Assembly: GCF_002288185.1 (NCBI RefSeq)
Contig: NZ_CP016776.1
Coordinates: 930,001-994,000 of the forward strand
Length of the DNA: 64,000 nt
Origin: Candidatus Planktophila vernalis
Lineage (GTDB): Bacteria; Actinomycetota; Actinomycetes; Nanopelagicales; Nanopelagicaceae
Direction: 5' to 3'
In this document: positions 8,485-17,369 of the stretch, piece after piece
Numbering within the stretch: position 1 is the first letter of the stretch
Layout of the letters: each line of letters opens with the position of its first letter
Made by a program: the position numbers and the translations under genes
Notes under the pieces: generated by a model
What the model saw: only the letters and a program-made list of their open reading frames with translations
What the model was told of the DNA's origin: nothing
Database searches by the model: none

Positions 8485-9447
8485 TTACTTACCTAGCCAT
8501 GAATTAACAGTGGCAGTGTTAGCAGCAATCCACTTCTTAGCTGCTTCTTCTGCTGTCATTCCGCTTTCAAGATCTGCGGCAACACCGTTCTGATCAGCAT
8601 TAGTCCATGAGAAGTTCTTCACAAGAGAAGTAAATGAATCATTAGCATCATTGAGCTTCTTTGAAATCAACTTCTTGAGTGGTGTTGATGGGTAGTCAGT
8701 TAGACCACTTGCCGCTGCTGGATCGCTCCAGTCATTGGCAGGGAACTTCACGCGAGCTGCTTCAAGTGTTGGAAGCTTTGAGTGAAGTGTCCAAGGCTGC
8801 CATGCATAACCAATGAATGGAGTCTTGTTCTCTTCTGCCTTCAAGAAGCCATCAACTAGTGCTGCTTCTGAACCAGAGAAGATAACTTTGAAGTTCAACT
8901 TGTTAGCAGAAACCATCTTTTCACCGATAGTTGTGTAACCAGTTGGGCCTTCAAACCATGCACCCTTGCCACCTGAATCTGCAGTCTTGAATAGAGCTGC
9001 ATACTTGTTGAGGTTCTTTGAGTCTGTGATGTCTGGATACTTTTCAACCATCCATGGAGCGACATACATACCAATAATTCCAATGTTTCCGTTATCGCCA
9101 ACTTCAACTACAGCTCCGCGATCACTCCAGTCCTTCCAGCGTCCACCGCCCCAATCTTCGATTAGTACGTCGATTGTTCCAGCTTCCATTGCGTCATAAG
9201 TGACTGGACCTTCTTCTAGAGTTGTCTGAGTAATTGTGCAACCCAATTCTGCTTTTGCTACTTCTGCAAGTACTTGTGCTGAAGCTGTGTAACCGCCCCA
9301 AGCATGCATAGCAATTGCATAAGAACCGCAGTCTCCTGAGGCTTCGCCAGCTGAATCGTTAACGCTGCTGCTGCAACCTGAAAGAACCAGTGCTGTTGCA
9401 AGTGCGGCAGTAACGATTGCCGAACGACGACCGAATAGTGATTTCAT
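8485..9447 (-). CDS. Glycine betaine ABC transporter, substrate-binding lipoprotein
   Basis: This is the extracytoplasmic receptor of an OpuA/ProU-type importer. The 320-residue precursor has a lipoprotein signal peptide with lipobox LSGC (Cys25). The OpuAC fold follows, with tryptophans suited to a quaternary-ammonium cage (W50 in HAWGGY, W99 in EDWGGG, and GYAWQPW). It is the last gene of the operon. Its ATG has a textbook AGGAGG about seven bases upstream, unlike the leaderless genes nearby, which suggests it is translated more strongly than the membrane parts. An 88-base spacer with a tandem repeat separates it from the permease gene. Choline or other betaines could also be bound. Confidence 0.88.
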   Translation of the reverse strand: MKSLFGRRSAIVTAALATALVLSGCSSSVNDSAGEASGDCGSYAIAMHAWGGYTASAQVLAEVAKAELGCTITQTTLEEGPVTYDAMEAGTIDVLIEDWGGGRWKDWSDRGAVVEVGDNGNIGIIGMYVAPWMVEKYPDITDSKNLNKYAALFKTADSGGKGAWFEGPTGYTTIGEKMVSANKLNFKVIFSGSEAALVDGFLKAEENKTPFIGYAWQPWTLHSKLPTLEAARVKFPANDWSDPAAASGLTDYPSTPLKKLISKKLNDANDSFTSLVKNFSWTNADQNGVAADLESGMTAEEAAKKWIAANTATVNSWLGK

Positions 9448-9480
9448 TAACCCTCCTAAAGAGTTTTATGTTTTGGCATA

Positions 9481-9506
9481 GCCTAGGGCGCAGATGAGCC
9501 TAGGGC
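9481..9506. repeat. Two copies of GCCTAGGGC in the transporter operon spacer
   Basis: GCCTAGGGC occurs at 9481-9489 and 9498-9506, a 17-base period. On the minus-strand mRNA each copy can fold as a small AGCC-CTA-GGCT hairpin. They lie between the permease and binding-protein genes. They could be an mRNA-stabilising or processing element, or a regulator site. Confidence 0.4.
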
Positions 9507-9535
9507 TAGTGATTTAGGGGGTTAATTCCCGGTGT

Positions 9536-11464
9536 TTATGAGGAGCGGCGGGCGCCGGCTTGCATAATCCGGTCGAAAATTACGCCTAAGAGCAAGATGG
9601 CAACACCGGCAATAAGGCCCTTGCCTTGCAGCTCTGGCTTGGAGTTACCAGCGATTACTAAGTAACCAAGTCCACCTGCGCCAACGAAGCCACCAATAAC
9701 AACCACTGCCAGCACATAGATCAGTCCCTGGTTAGTTGCAAGCAAAATAGTTTTCTTTGCCGCAGGCAATTGCACCTTGGTAATAATCTGGCGGGTAGTA
9801 GAGCCTGCAGCAGTTGCTGCCTCAACGAGTGCATCTGGAACTGCGCGTATACCTTCACTAACAATCTTCACAACAACAGGAATGGCATAAACAATGCCTG
9901 TGGCGATGGCGGTGAATCGAGTAGGACCAAATAAGCCCAGCATCGGAACTAAGTAAACAAATGCTGGAAGAGTTTGCCCGGCATCAAGAAATGGTCGCAA
10001 TACTTTCTCTGCTCGATCATTTCGTCCCGTCCAGATACCAAGTGCCAGACCAACAATCATTGTTAGCAAACATCCAACAATTGTCTGGGTAAGGGTGAGC
10101 ATTGCTTCATACCAAAGACCAGATAAGACAATTGCCATGGAAAGTACAAATGCCAAAATTGCAGTTCGTGCTCCACCAATAATCAATGCAAGAGCCACAA
10201 TCATTCCAACTGTCACATACCAAGGAGATGCCGCAAGCTGAGTCTCAAGTGGATTAAGTACGCCGTATGAAATGAAGTCTTTAAAACCCTCAGTAAAGAT
10301 AGTTAAGTTTTCTAGAATCCATGCAGTCACATTATTCGTAACTTTTGCTACTTGCGGAGCAATTGTGACTTCCTTTGGCCAAACTGCTGCCCATAACATT
10401 GTGCGAGACATAAAGACAGATACAACTGTAAGAATTGCCCCAACAATAAGTGTGATTCGCTTTGTTTTTATCTGCTTTGGCGTAGGTGGGACAAAAGTAC
10501 TTTGGCGCTTAGCTGCAGCACTTGTGCTGCGATCGAGCAAAATAGCGAGGAAAACTACGGCAAAACCAGCAACAAAGCCCTGTCCAACGTTTCGAATAAT
10601 CAAAGCTTCGATAACTGGCTTACCAAGTCCAGGTGCACCAATGAGTGCTGCGATCACAACGAATGAAACGGCAGCCATAACTGTTTGATTAATGCCAAGA
10701 ACAATCATCTGCTTAGCCATAGGAATCTGGACCTTGGACAAAGTTTGCTTTGGCGTGGAACCCATTGATTCTGCAGCTTCAACTGGAGATTGATTTAAGT
10801 TTCTAATCGCATGGCTTGTAATACGTATTGCGATAGGAATGGAATAAATCATGGTTGCAATAGTTGCTGAAGCTGCACCAATCATGAAGACAAGTGCAAT
10901 TGGTGCCATATAAACAAGAGTGGGCAAAATCTGAGCTAAATCTAAAAAGGGCGTGAATATCTTTAAGACCCGATCAGATAGGCCAGCCCAGATTCCTAAT
11001 GGAATTCCAATTGCTAATGAAAGTAGAACTGCCGCCAAGGTCATTGCAATGGAGTCCATAGTGAACTGCCACATCCCTAAAGCGCCACATGCAAGTAAAA
11101 GTGAAACGCAGAGAAGCGCAGTTCTCCACTGACTTGTTGCATAAACTGCAAAAGCAACGATTCCAACTACACCTAACCAGCCAATAATTGGAATGACAGA
11201 GTTGGGCGCTGGAACTGAGATGAGGTTTCTAATTGCTTGGACAAAGCCATCAATTACACCGCGTATGGGATTAAAGAAATAAATGAAGGCAGGGCTCTCA
11301 GTTCGGTTTCCGCGAAGATCGAGGGCTTTTTCACCAACGTAACTAGTAAATGCGGTGTTTTCATAGGTGGCTATCTGCAATGTGTGAGTGCCGTTGAGCA
11401 AACGGCCCAGCAATATCCAGACTGTGACTGAGGCTAGAAGAAGATAGGACTTACGAACCTTCAT
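9536..11464 (-). CDS. Glycine betaine ABC transporter, fused double permease
   Basis: This is the membrane channel of the betaine importer. At 642 residues it carries two complete BPD_transp_1 (OpuAB/ProW-like) permease domains in one chain, each with its own EAA coupling loop (EAAESMGSTPKQTL in the first, EAATAAGSTTRQII in the second). The second half starts near residue 335. One chain therefore replaces the usual homodimer. The start codon overlaps the stop of the ATPase gene (TAATG). Such double permeases are known in some other bacteria; here the fusion agrees with one binding protein and one ATPase gene. Confidence 0.88.
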   Translation of the reverse strand: MKVRKSYLLLASVTVWILLGRLLNGTHTLQIATYENTAFTSYVGEKALDLRGNRTESPAFIYFFNPIRGVIDGFVQAIRNLISVPAPNSVIPIIGWLGVVGIVAFAVYATSQWRTALLCVSLLLACGALGMWQFTMDSIAMTLAAVLLSLAIGIPLGIWAGLSDRVLKIFTPFLDLAQILPTLVYMAPIALVFMIGAASATIATMIYSIPIAIRITSHAIRNLNQSPVEAAESMGSTPKQTLSKVQIPMAKQMIVLGINQTVMAAVSFVVIAALIGAPGLGKPVIEALIIRNVGQGFVAGFAVVFLAILLDRSTSAAAKRQSTFVPPTPKQIKTKRITLIVGAILTVVSVFMSRTMLWAAVWPKEVTIAPQVAKVTNNVTAWILENLTIFTEGFKDFISYGVLNPLETQLAASPWYVTVGMIVALALIIGGARTAILAFVLSMAIVLSGLWYEAMLTLTQTIVGCLLTMIVGLALGIWTGRNDRAEKVLRPFLDAGQTLPAFVYLVPMLGLFGPTRFTAIATGIVYAIPVVVKIVSEGIRAVPDALVEAATAAGSTTRQIITKVQLPAAKKTILLATNQGLIYVLAVVVIGGFVGAGGLGYLVIAGNSKPELQGKGLIAGVAILLLGVIFDRIMQAGARRSS

Positions 11465-12492
11465 TAAGCGCCACCAGAAATTAACCGCAAAACATCCTCG
11501 CTAGAGACAATTCCTAACGCCTTGCCATTGTCATTAACCCGTACTGGTTTATGGGCTTGCAAAATCACTTGGGCGGCATCGCGAATGATGGTGTTAGCGG
11601 CAAGCTCTGGCCCATCAGTATCTTCTCCAGGCTTTGCTTTTCTGGCTAAGTGCTTCAATGTCAGAACATGTGACTTAGCGATATCGCGCACGAAGTTGGC
11701 AACGTATTCATCTGCAGGATTAGCAACTAGATCCTCTGGGGTTCCAATCTGAACAATTGCACCATCTCGCATGATTGCAATGCGATCTCCTACTTTTACA
11801 GCCTCAGATAGATCGTGAGTAATAAAGACCATTGTCTTGCCTAGTTCGTGGTGCAAGCGGATAACTTCTTGCTGCATATCGCGGCGGATAAGTGGGTCAA
11901 GTGCTGAAAAAGGCTCATCTAAGAAAAGAACCTGAGGATCAACAGCTAATGCACGTGCAAGACCAACGCGCTGTTGCATTCCACCAGAGAGTTGTTCTGG
12001 GTAGGCATGTGAATAGCCTTGTAAACCAACGAGTTCAATTACTTCATTTGCTCGCTTATGACGATCTGCTTTGTTAACGCCATTGATTTCAAGTGAGTAA
12101 GCAATGTTGTCAATGACATTGCGGTGAGGCAATAAACCAAAGTGCTGGAAAACCATAGAGAAACGAGTCTTGCGAAGTTCGCGAAGACGGGCATTATCAA
12201 CTTTTAGAATGTCTTCGCCTTCAAAAGTCATGGAGCCTTGTGTTGGTTCAATCAAACGGGTCATGCAACGAACAAGAGTTGATTTACCAGATCCTGAAAG
12301 ACCCATCACTACGAATACTTCACCTGGAGCAACATCGAAGGAAACATCGCGGACCGCAATAGTGTTACCGGTTTGTGCGCGAAGCTCAGGTCGAGTCAGT
12401 TCAACTAATGGTGAGCCGACTACCTTGTCAGCATTGGCGCCGAATACTTTCCAGAGATTCTTTACAGAAATCATTGGTGCACCAGAAGCCAT
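11464..12492 (-). CDS. Glycine betaine ABC transporter, ATP-binding protein with CBS region
   Basis: This ATPase powers betaine import. It has Walker [10 protein letters not shown] (64-72), a Q-loop in [11 protein letters not shown], the signature LSGGMQQ (168-174), Walker B VLFLDE (188-193) and an H-loop FITHDLSEA. The first 50 residues hold the OpuAA/ProV-specific extension, and the last 80 residues a shortened CBS-type region that in relatives senses ionic strength. The start follows the stop of betB with no spacing. A GGAG/AAGGA ribosome site precedes the ATG at 12492. Confidence 0.9.
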   Translation of the reverse strand: MASGAPMISVKNLWKVFGANADKVVGSPLVELTRPELRAQTGNTIAVRDVSFDVAPGEVFVVMGLSGSGKSTLVRCMTRLIEPTQGSMTFEGEDILKVDNARLRELRKTRFSMVFQHFGLLPHRNVIDNIAYSLEINGVNKADRHKRANEVIELVGLQGYSHAYPEQLSGGMQQRVGLARALAVDPQVLFLDEPFSALDPLIRRDMQQEVIRLHHELGKTMVFITHDLSEAVKVGDRIAIMRDGAIVQIGTPEDLVANPADEYVANFVRDIAKSHVLTLKHLARKAKPGEDTDGPELAANTIIRDAAQVILQAHKPVRVNDNGKALGIVSSEDVLRLISGGA

Positions 12493-13977
12493 TTATCCTT
12501 CTCCCCCATCTGAAAACCAGCCAGATTTACTAGGAGCATTGTTAGTCCAAATGTGTTTGATTTCAAGGTATTCGCCCAAACCATGCTCACCTAATTCACG
12601 GCCGATGCCAGATTGCTTGTATCCGCCCCATTCAGCCGCTGGCTTATATGGCCCAAAGTCATTAACCCAGATCGTTCCGTGACGAAGTGCGCTAGCAACG
12701 CGAGCGGCTTTGTCTGCATCCTTTGACCACAGCCCGCCTGAGAGACCAAATGGTGTGTCATTAGCAATAGCGATTGCTTGAGCCTCTGTGTCAAAAACTT
12801 CCACTGTCATGACTGGACCAAATGATTCATCTTGAACACAAAACATCTTTGTATTGCAGTTATCTAGAACTGTTGGCAGGTAATACCAGCCGTTTGCATG
12901 CTCACTCTTTTCGCTGCGCTTTCCACCGACTAACAATGTGGCACCTTCAGCAACTCCCTTTTCAACATACTTAGTAACACCCTCTAGGTGCGACTTACTG
13001 ATCAGAGGCCCAGTCTCAGCAGTTAAATCATCAGGTCCGCCAAGGCGAATCTGGCCAGCTCTGCGCACGATCTCTTTAACGACACGATCATGAATGGAGC
13101 GCTCAACAATTAAACGTGTTCCAGCAGAACAGACTTGGCCTGAGTGCAAAAACGCTGCAGTGACTGCGTTATCAATTGCTGCATCTATATCTGCATCAGC
13201 AAAAATGATATGTGGATTCTTTCCACCTAGCTCAAGGGCTAAGCGCTTCACTGTTGAAACAGCTGCCTTCATAATTGTTTGGCCAGTGTTTAACCCGCCA
13301 GTGAAGGAAACCATGTCAACGCGTGGATCGTTAATTAAATGGTGGCCAACTACAGAGCCTGGACCTAGTACTAAGTTTGCAACTCCTTTTGGTGTGCCAG
13401 CCTCTTCTATGGCATGCATTAGCGCGATAGCACTTTGTGGAGTGAGTTCAGATGGCTTAACGATGAAGGAACAGCCAGCAACAAGTGCCGGTGCAACTTT
13501 CCAGGCAATTTGTAATAGCGGGTAGTTCCATGGGCCAATGAGTGAACAAACACCGAGAGGCTCATGAACTATGCGGCTATTTACGCGAGAAATACCCACA
13601 TCTACAAGGCGATCGTGTTGTTTTAAACCAAGGGCAGCAAAGTGGCGAAAAGTAGCGATGACATCTGCGATGTCATATTCAGCTTCGATGATGCGCTTTC
13701 CTGTGTCATCACTTTCTTTTTTAGCAATTGCTTTTAAATCACGCTCTAATAAATCTGCAATCTTGCCAACTAGTGCGCTGCGCTGCTCAAAGCTCCATGA
13801 AGTAAAGATGCCTGAATCAAATGAAGTGCGTGCAGCAGTGATCGCATCTAGAACGTCATCTTGTGTGGCCTGTGAAACGGTTGCAACAACACTTTGATTA
13901 TGCGGGCTGTGCACATCATGTGCCCCACCATCGGATGCGCTTTTCCAAGCACCATCGATATAGAGCGTTGCGACCAT
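12493..13977 (-). CDS. betB: Betaine aldehyde dehydrogenase
   Basis: NAD(P)-dependent oxidation of betaine aldehyde to glycine betaine. The 494-residue ALDH has the cofactor-loop motif SFTGG, the general base Glu249 in LALELGGKNP and the catalytic Cys283 in SGQVCSAGTR. The ALDH family is broad, but placement between an MttB-type methyltransferase and a betaine transporter, with choline dehydrogenase in the next operon, supports BetB. It follows the methyltransferase stop by four bases and touches the ABC ATPase gene. Confidence 0.88.
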   Translation of the reverse strand: MVATLYIDGAWKSASDGGAHDVHSPHNQSVVATVSQATQDDVLDAITAARTSFDSGIFTSWSFEQRSALVGKIADLLERDLKAIAKKESDDTGKRIIEAEYDIADVIATFRHFAALGLKQHDRLVDVGISRVNSRIVHEPLGVCSLIGPWNYPLLQIAWKVAPALVAGCSFIVKPSELTPQSAIALMHAIEEAGTPKGVANLVLGPGSVVGHHLINDPRVDMVSFTGGLNTGQTIMKAAVSTVKRLALELGGKNPHIIFADADIDAAIDNAVTAAFLHSGQVCSAGTRLIVERSIHDRVVKEIVRRAGQIRLGGPDDLTAETGPLISKSHLEGVTKYVEKGVAEGATLLVGGKRSEKSEHANGWYYLPTVLDNCNTKMFCVQDESFGPVMTVEVFDTEAQAIAIANDTPFGLSGGLWSKDADKAARVASALRHGTIWVNDFGPYKPAAEWGGYKQSGIGRELGEHGLGEYLEIKHIWTNNAPSKSGWFSDGGEG

Positions 13978-13981
13978 TTAC

Positions 13982-15421
13982 TTAATCTAGTTGGCTCTTG
14001 CGCTTTGCCACAAACTCATCGAGTTCTTGCTTCATACGTGGATCAATCTCTGGTTGCACATACTCTTCAAGCTTCTTGATATAAATCTCAGAGGCGCGTG
14101 CCTTTGTGTCCTTTGCCCCAAGTCGCATCCAGCGCTCATAGTTATCGCTATTTGTTAGGAACGGACGGTAGAAACAGTCACGGAATCGCTCCATGGTGTG
14201 GGCTGCTCCTAGGAAGTGACCGCCATGGCCAACTTCAACGTGAGCATCAAAGGCTAGGGATTCAACGTTAAATTCAAGCGGGGTGAACTCGGTCATCAGC
14301 GATTGAAGGATTTCAATGTCAACAACGAACTTCTCATAGCAAGAGACGAGTCCGCCTTCTAACCAGCCAGCTGTGTGCATGACCCAGTTAGTTCCAGATA
14401 AGAATGTAGGCATCATCGTCATCATTGTTTGATAAGCAGATTGCGCATCAACAGTTTGTGAGGAGTTCAAGCCGCCGCCTCCACGGAAAGGAAGGTTAAA
14501 GCTACGTGCAATCTGGCCGGTGCAAAGCAGGCCAATACCTGACTCAGGTGTACCGAATTGAGGTGAGCCTGATTGCATATCAATGTTGGAAAGGAATGAA
14601 CCAAAGACAATTGGGCATCCTGGATTAAGAGTTTGAGCAAGAGCAATTCCGGTGAGGGCTTCAGCAATTTGCTGTGCAAGTGTTGCTGGAATTGTTACTG
14701 GGCTCATTGCACCCATCAAAAGGAATGGTGTGACCACAACTGGTTGACCTGCAAGAACGTATTCGCGCAATGAATCGAGCATGCGATCATCCCAGCGAAG
14801 AGGTGAATTACAGTTAATCAACGAGATTAACGCTGGAGTATTTTCAATTGATTTGCGACCACCGAAGATAATTTCAGACATTGCAATAACGTCTTTCGCG
14901 TTCTGCGCAGTTACAACGTTACCCATAAAGAACTTATCGGTCAGAGTTGCCGCTGCATATGCCATATCCAAGTGGCGTGAATCTAGAGACAAATCATTAG
15001 GCTCACAGACAACACCACCGACGCTATCTAGTGCGTCATAGCTTTGTGCTAACTTACAAAAATTCTCATAATCCTTGAAAGTCGCATCGCGACGAACATC
15101 GCCTTCGCGGACGAATGGTGGGCCATACACACCACCGAAGACCATTGAGTCTCCACCAATTTGAACATTGTTCTTTGGATTGCGTGCTTGCAAATTGAAT
15201 TGACTTGGAGCCTTAGCAACTTGCTTTAAGATCCATTCAGGATCAAATTTAACGTTATCGCCTTCTACAGTCTGACCGTTTTCGCGCAATAGATCGATTG
15301 CCCAAGGGCTCATGAACTCGATACCGATTTCAGAGACAATGCGTTTCCAACCAAGGGTCAGCGTTGCCATCGACTCTTCGCTCAAGATTTCATAGCGGGG
15401 CATCTTGTTAATAAAGCTCAC
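13982..15421 (-). CDS. MttB-family methylamine:corrinoid methyltransferase, predicted glycine betaine type (no pyrrolysine)
   Basis: This protein is expected to move a methyl group from a quaternary amine to the Co(I) of a partner corrinoid protein. At 479 residues it has the full length of the MttB superfamily (TIM-barrel). It carries family segments such as MSPWAIDLLRENG, SDNYERWMRLGA and a C-terminal helix with IDPRMKQELDEF. There is no in-frame TAG, so it is not the pyrrolysine trimethylamine enzyme; non-Pyl members studied so far act on glycine betaine, proline betaine, carnitine or related compounds. Glycine betaine is the best guess because the next genes are betB and a betaine transporter. 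It is the first gene of that operon, starts with GTG after GAGG, and is divergent from its likely corrinoid partner (16314). Confidence 0.88.
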   Translation of the reverse strand: MSFINKMPRYEILSEESMATLTLGWKRIVSEIGIEFMSPWAIDLLRENGQTVEGDNVKFDPEWILKQVAKAPSQFNLQARNPKNNVQIGGDSMVFGGVYGPPFVREGDVRRDATFKDYENFCKLAQSYDALDSVGGVVCEPNDLSLDSRHLDMAYAAATLTDKFFMGNVVTAQNAKDVIAMSEIIFGGRKSIENTPALISLINCNSPLRWDDRMLDSLREYVLAGQPVVVTPFLLMGAMSPVTIPATLAQQIAEALTGIALAQTLNPGCPIVFGSFLSNIDMQSGSPQFGTPESGIGLLCTGQIARSFNLPFRGGGGLNSSQTVDAQSAYQTMMTMMPTFLSGTNWVMHTAGWLEGGLVSCYEKFVVDIEILQSLMTEFTPLEFNVESLAFDAHVEVGHGGHFLGAAHTMERFRDCFYRPFLTNSDNYERWMRLGAKDTKARASEIYIKKLEEYVQPEIDPRMKQELDEFVAKRKSQLD

Positions 15422-15456
15422 GGTTAATTCCTCACCTGTAGTAGTGGTTCGATATT

Positions 15457-15476
15457 AATAGCGTTGTGGCGCTATT
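15457..15476. promoter_or_regulatory. Palindrome in the mttB/iclR intergenic region
   Basis: AATAGCG (15457-15463) and CGCTATT (15470-15476) are exact inverted repeats around six bases. The site lies about 40-55 bases upstream of the methyltransferase start and touches the -35 box of iclR. It is a candidate operator; the regulator is unknown. Confidence 0.45.
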
Positions 15477-15503
15477 GACCTTGAACACGCACGAGAATAC
15501 TCT
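15475..15503 (+). promoter_or_regulatory. Sigma-70-type promoter of the iclR-corrinoid operon
   Basis: TTGACC (15475-15480) and TACTCT (15498-15503) are separated by 17 bases. The expected transcription start near 15510 coincides with the first base of the palindrome at 15510-15527. Confidence 0.55.
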
Positions 15504-15509
15504 TAAGTT

Positions 15510-15527
15510 ATGGAACTATGGTTCCAT
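15510..15527. promoter_or_regulatory. Likely IclR operator
   Basis: ATGGAAC and GTTCCAT form a perfect 7-bp inverted repeat around TATG. TGGAAC..GTTCCA-like palindromes are typical IclR-family targets. It overlaps the expected start of transcription of iclR, so binding would repress its own operon, and it could act on the divergent methyltransferase operon. Confidence 0.55.
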
Positions 15528-15555
15528 ATAGTGAAACCTTCTAAGGGGGTGTGAG

Positions 15556-16317
15556 ATGGCCGAACTTCATAGCGGCACGCAAGCAATTGATCGCGCATCC
15601 TCACTCTTGATTCATATTTTGGAATCACAGACTCCTCCACTTCTTACTGAACTTGCTCGTATTTATGGTTTACCAAAGAGCACAACATCTCGAATCTTGA
15701 GTGCACTTGAGCGCCAAGGATTATTGCTGCGCGATCGCAACGGTGCTTATATCGCCGGCTCTGTTCTCACACAATTTGCACGTGGGCAAAACCATGACTC
15801 AATTCTTGTTGCACGCATGCATTCAATCTTGGAAGTTCTAGCAAATAGAACAGGTGAGACAGCTAACTTGGCAGTTGCAGGCAATGGTGACCTCAAGTTA
15901 ATCGATCAGGTGGATGGTCAATACCTCTTATCTGCAACCAACTGGGTTGGTAAGTCTGTTCCATATCACGCATCAGCACTTGGCAAAGTTCTACTTGCCT
16001 ATGCAGCAGTGACAATTCCTGCAGGTCGCTTAGAAAAGCGCACATCAAAGACAATCACTTCTCGCACCAAGCTACTCGAAGAGTTAGAAACTGTGCGCAA
16101 GAAGGGCTACGCCCTCATCATTGATGAGTTAGAAGAAGGTTTAGTAGCAGTAGCAGCACCTATCCGCGAGCACGATGGCCGCGTAGTTGGTGCAATTTCA
16201 GTTTCTGGTCCATCAACTCGATTGACTCAGAAAGATCTCATCAAGATCGGTGACATGATTATTGATGAAATCGCAACACTTCAAGCAAACCACGATGGAA
16301 AGATAGGTGCGGCATGA
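15556..16317 (+). CDS. IclR-family transcriptional regulator
   Basis: The 253-residue protein has an N-terminal winged helix-turn-helix (about 10-70, with LARIYGLPKSTTSRILSALE as the recognition region) and a C-terminal IclR effector domain (about 80-245). It is the first gene of the corrinoid operon and overlaps the corrinoid gene by four bases (ATGA), so regulator and enzyme are made together. A strong AAGGGGGTG ribosome site precedes the ATG. The palindrome at 15510 is its likely target. The effector may be betaine or a downstream intermediate. Confidence 0.9.
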   Translation: MAELHSGTQAIDRASSLLIHILESQTPPLLTELARIYGLPKSTTSRILSALERQGLLLRDRNGAYIAGSVLTQFARGQNHDSILVARMHSILEVLANRTGETANLAVAGNGDLKLIDQVDGQYLLSATNWVGKSVPYHASALGKVLLAYAAVTIPAGRLEKRTSKTITSRTKLLEELETVRKKGYALIIDELEEGLVAVAAPIREHDGRVVGAISVSGPSTRLTQKDLIKIGDMIIDEIATLQANHDGKIGAA

Positions 16318-16979
16318 CACATGACGAGATTATCAAAGCTCTCTTTGACGAAACCCTTGTCGGAAATGCTCCAGCAGTTCTCGAACTGACCAACCGAGGC
16401 ATTGCAGATGGAATGACGCCTGGCGCCATTCTCTTTGATGCACTGATTCCAGCATTGGAAGAAGTTGGTGCACGTTTTGAGCGCGGAGATTTCTTCGTTC
16501 CAGAGATGCTTATTTCAGGAAAGGCAATGTCAGGAGCACTTAACGTGCTGCGCCCATTGCTAGCTGAAACTGGTGCTGAGACTGTTGGAACGTTCTTAAT
16601 GGGCACAGTGAAGGGCGATGTGCACGATATTGGCAAGAACCTTGTAAATATCATGCTCGAAGGCGCTGGATTTGAAGTTATCGATCTAGGTGTTCAGGTA
16701 CCACCTGAGAAGTTTGTTGCCGCAATTATTGAGCACAAGCCAGACATCGTTGGTATGTCAGCGTTCTTAACAACAACAATGCCCATGTTCAAGGTCAACA
16801 TTCATGAAATTACTAAGGCTGGACTGCGTGACCAAGTAATCATCATGGTTGGCGGCGCACCTGTTACTCAGGAATATGCCGATGTAGTTGGAGCTGATGG
16901 TTTTGCTGCAGATGCATCAACAGCGGTGCGTATTGCTAAGGATCTCATCACTAAAAAGCGCGCAACGGTTAGTGCATAG
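16314..16979 (+). CDS. Corrinoid (B12-binding) methyl carrier protein
   Basis: This small protein carries a cobamide that accepts the methyl group from the MttB-type enzyme and hands it to folate or homocysteine enzymes. Residues 1-90 form the helical cap domain; the B12 domain follows, with the lower-ligand motif DVHDIG (Asp102, His104, Gly107) and the MVGGAPV loop. The 221-residue length fits MtbC/MtgC/MtmC-type proteins. It is translationally coupled to iclR and followed by folate C1 enzymes. Sequence cannot say which cobamide is used, and no cobalamin biosynthesis genes are in the window. Confidence 0.93.
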   Translation: MTHDEIIKALFDETLVGNAPAVLELTNRGIADGMTPGAILFDALIPALEEVGARFERGDFFVPEMLISGKAMSGALNVLRPLLAETGAETVGTFLMGTVKGDVHDIGKNLVNIMLEGAGFEVIDLGVQVPPEKFVAAIIEHKPDIVGMSAFLTTTMPMFKVNIHEITKAGLRDQVIIMVGGAPVTQEYADVVGADGFAADASTAVRIAKDLITKKRATVSA

Positions 16980-16988
16980 GCTTTCGTT

Positions 16989-17369
16989 GTGTTAAAAAAA
17001 CTTCTACCTTTCGTTGAGCATGTCATCAAGAAACCCGTGTGGGATTGCCGCATGTGTGGACAGTGCGTGCTGCACTCAACAGGTATGACATGTCCTATGA
17101 CATGTCCAAAGACTCTTCGCAACGGACCTTGTGGTGGCGTTCGCGAAAACGGTAATTGTGAAGTTATTCCAGATATGCAATGTGTGTGGCTTAAGGCATA
17201 CGACCGTAAAGTCTTCTTGCCTTTGCCAACAGTATGGAAAGACCACTTCAACGAACTACGTCCTCCAGTAGATATGCGCCTCCAAGGATCTTCATCGTGG
17301 ATTAACTTGGTTACAAAGCGCGATCAGCAAACACCTGCTGGTTGGTCAACAACAGATGGTGCGCACTAA
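16989..17369 (+). CDS. MetV-like cysteine-rich methylene-THF reductase subunit
   Basis: The 126-residue protein matches the MTHFR C-terminal (MetV) family. It has many cysteines: C20, C23 and C26 (CRMCGQC), C35, C39, C48, C57 and C65, including the family signature LRNGPCGG. In acetogens and some other bacteria MetV pairs with MetF and binds iron-sulfur and zinc. Here it directly precedes metF with a TAATG overlap, indicating a two-subunit enzyme. The start codon is GTG. In this pathway the enzyme would need to run in the oxidative direction, methyl-THF to methylene-THF. Confidence 0.85.
   Translation: MLKKLLPFVEHVIKKPVWDCRMCGQCVLHSTGMTCPMTCPKTLRNGPCGGVRENGNCEVIPDMQCVWLKAYDRKVFLPLPTVWKDHFNELRPPVDMRLQGSSSWINLVTKRDQQTPAGWSTTDGAH

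Noticed and set aside
13982-15421. Pyrrolysine-containing trimethylamine methyltransferase
   Set aside because: The frame is complete at family length with no in-frame TAG, and no pylS-like or pylBCD gene was recognised in the window.
15422-15555. Cobalamin or other riboswitch before the corrinoid or methyltransferase genes
   Set aside because: The 134-base divergent region is filled by two palindromes and a promoter, and the remaining leader of about 45 bases is too short for a known riboswitch.
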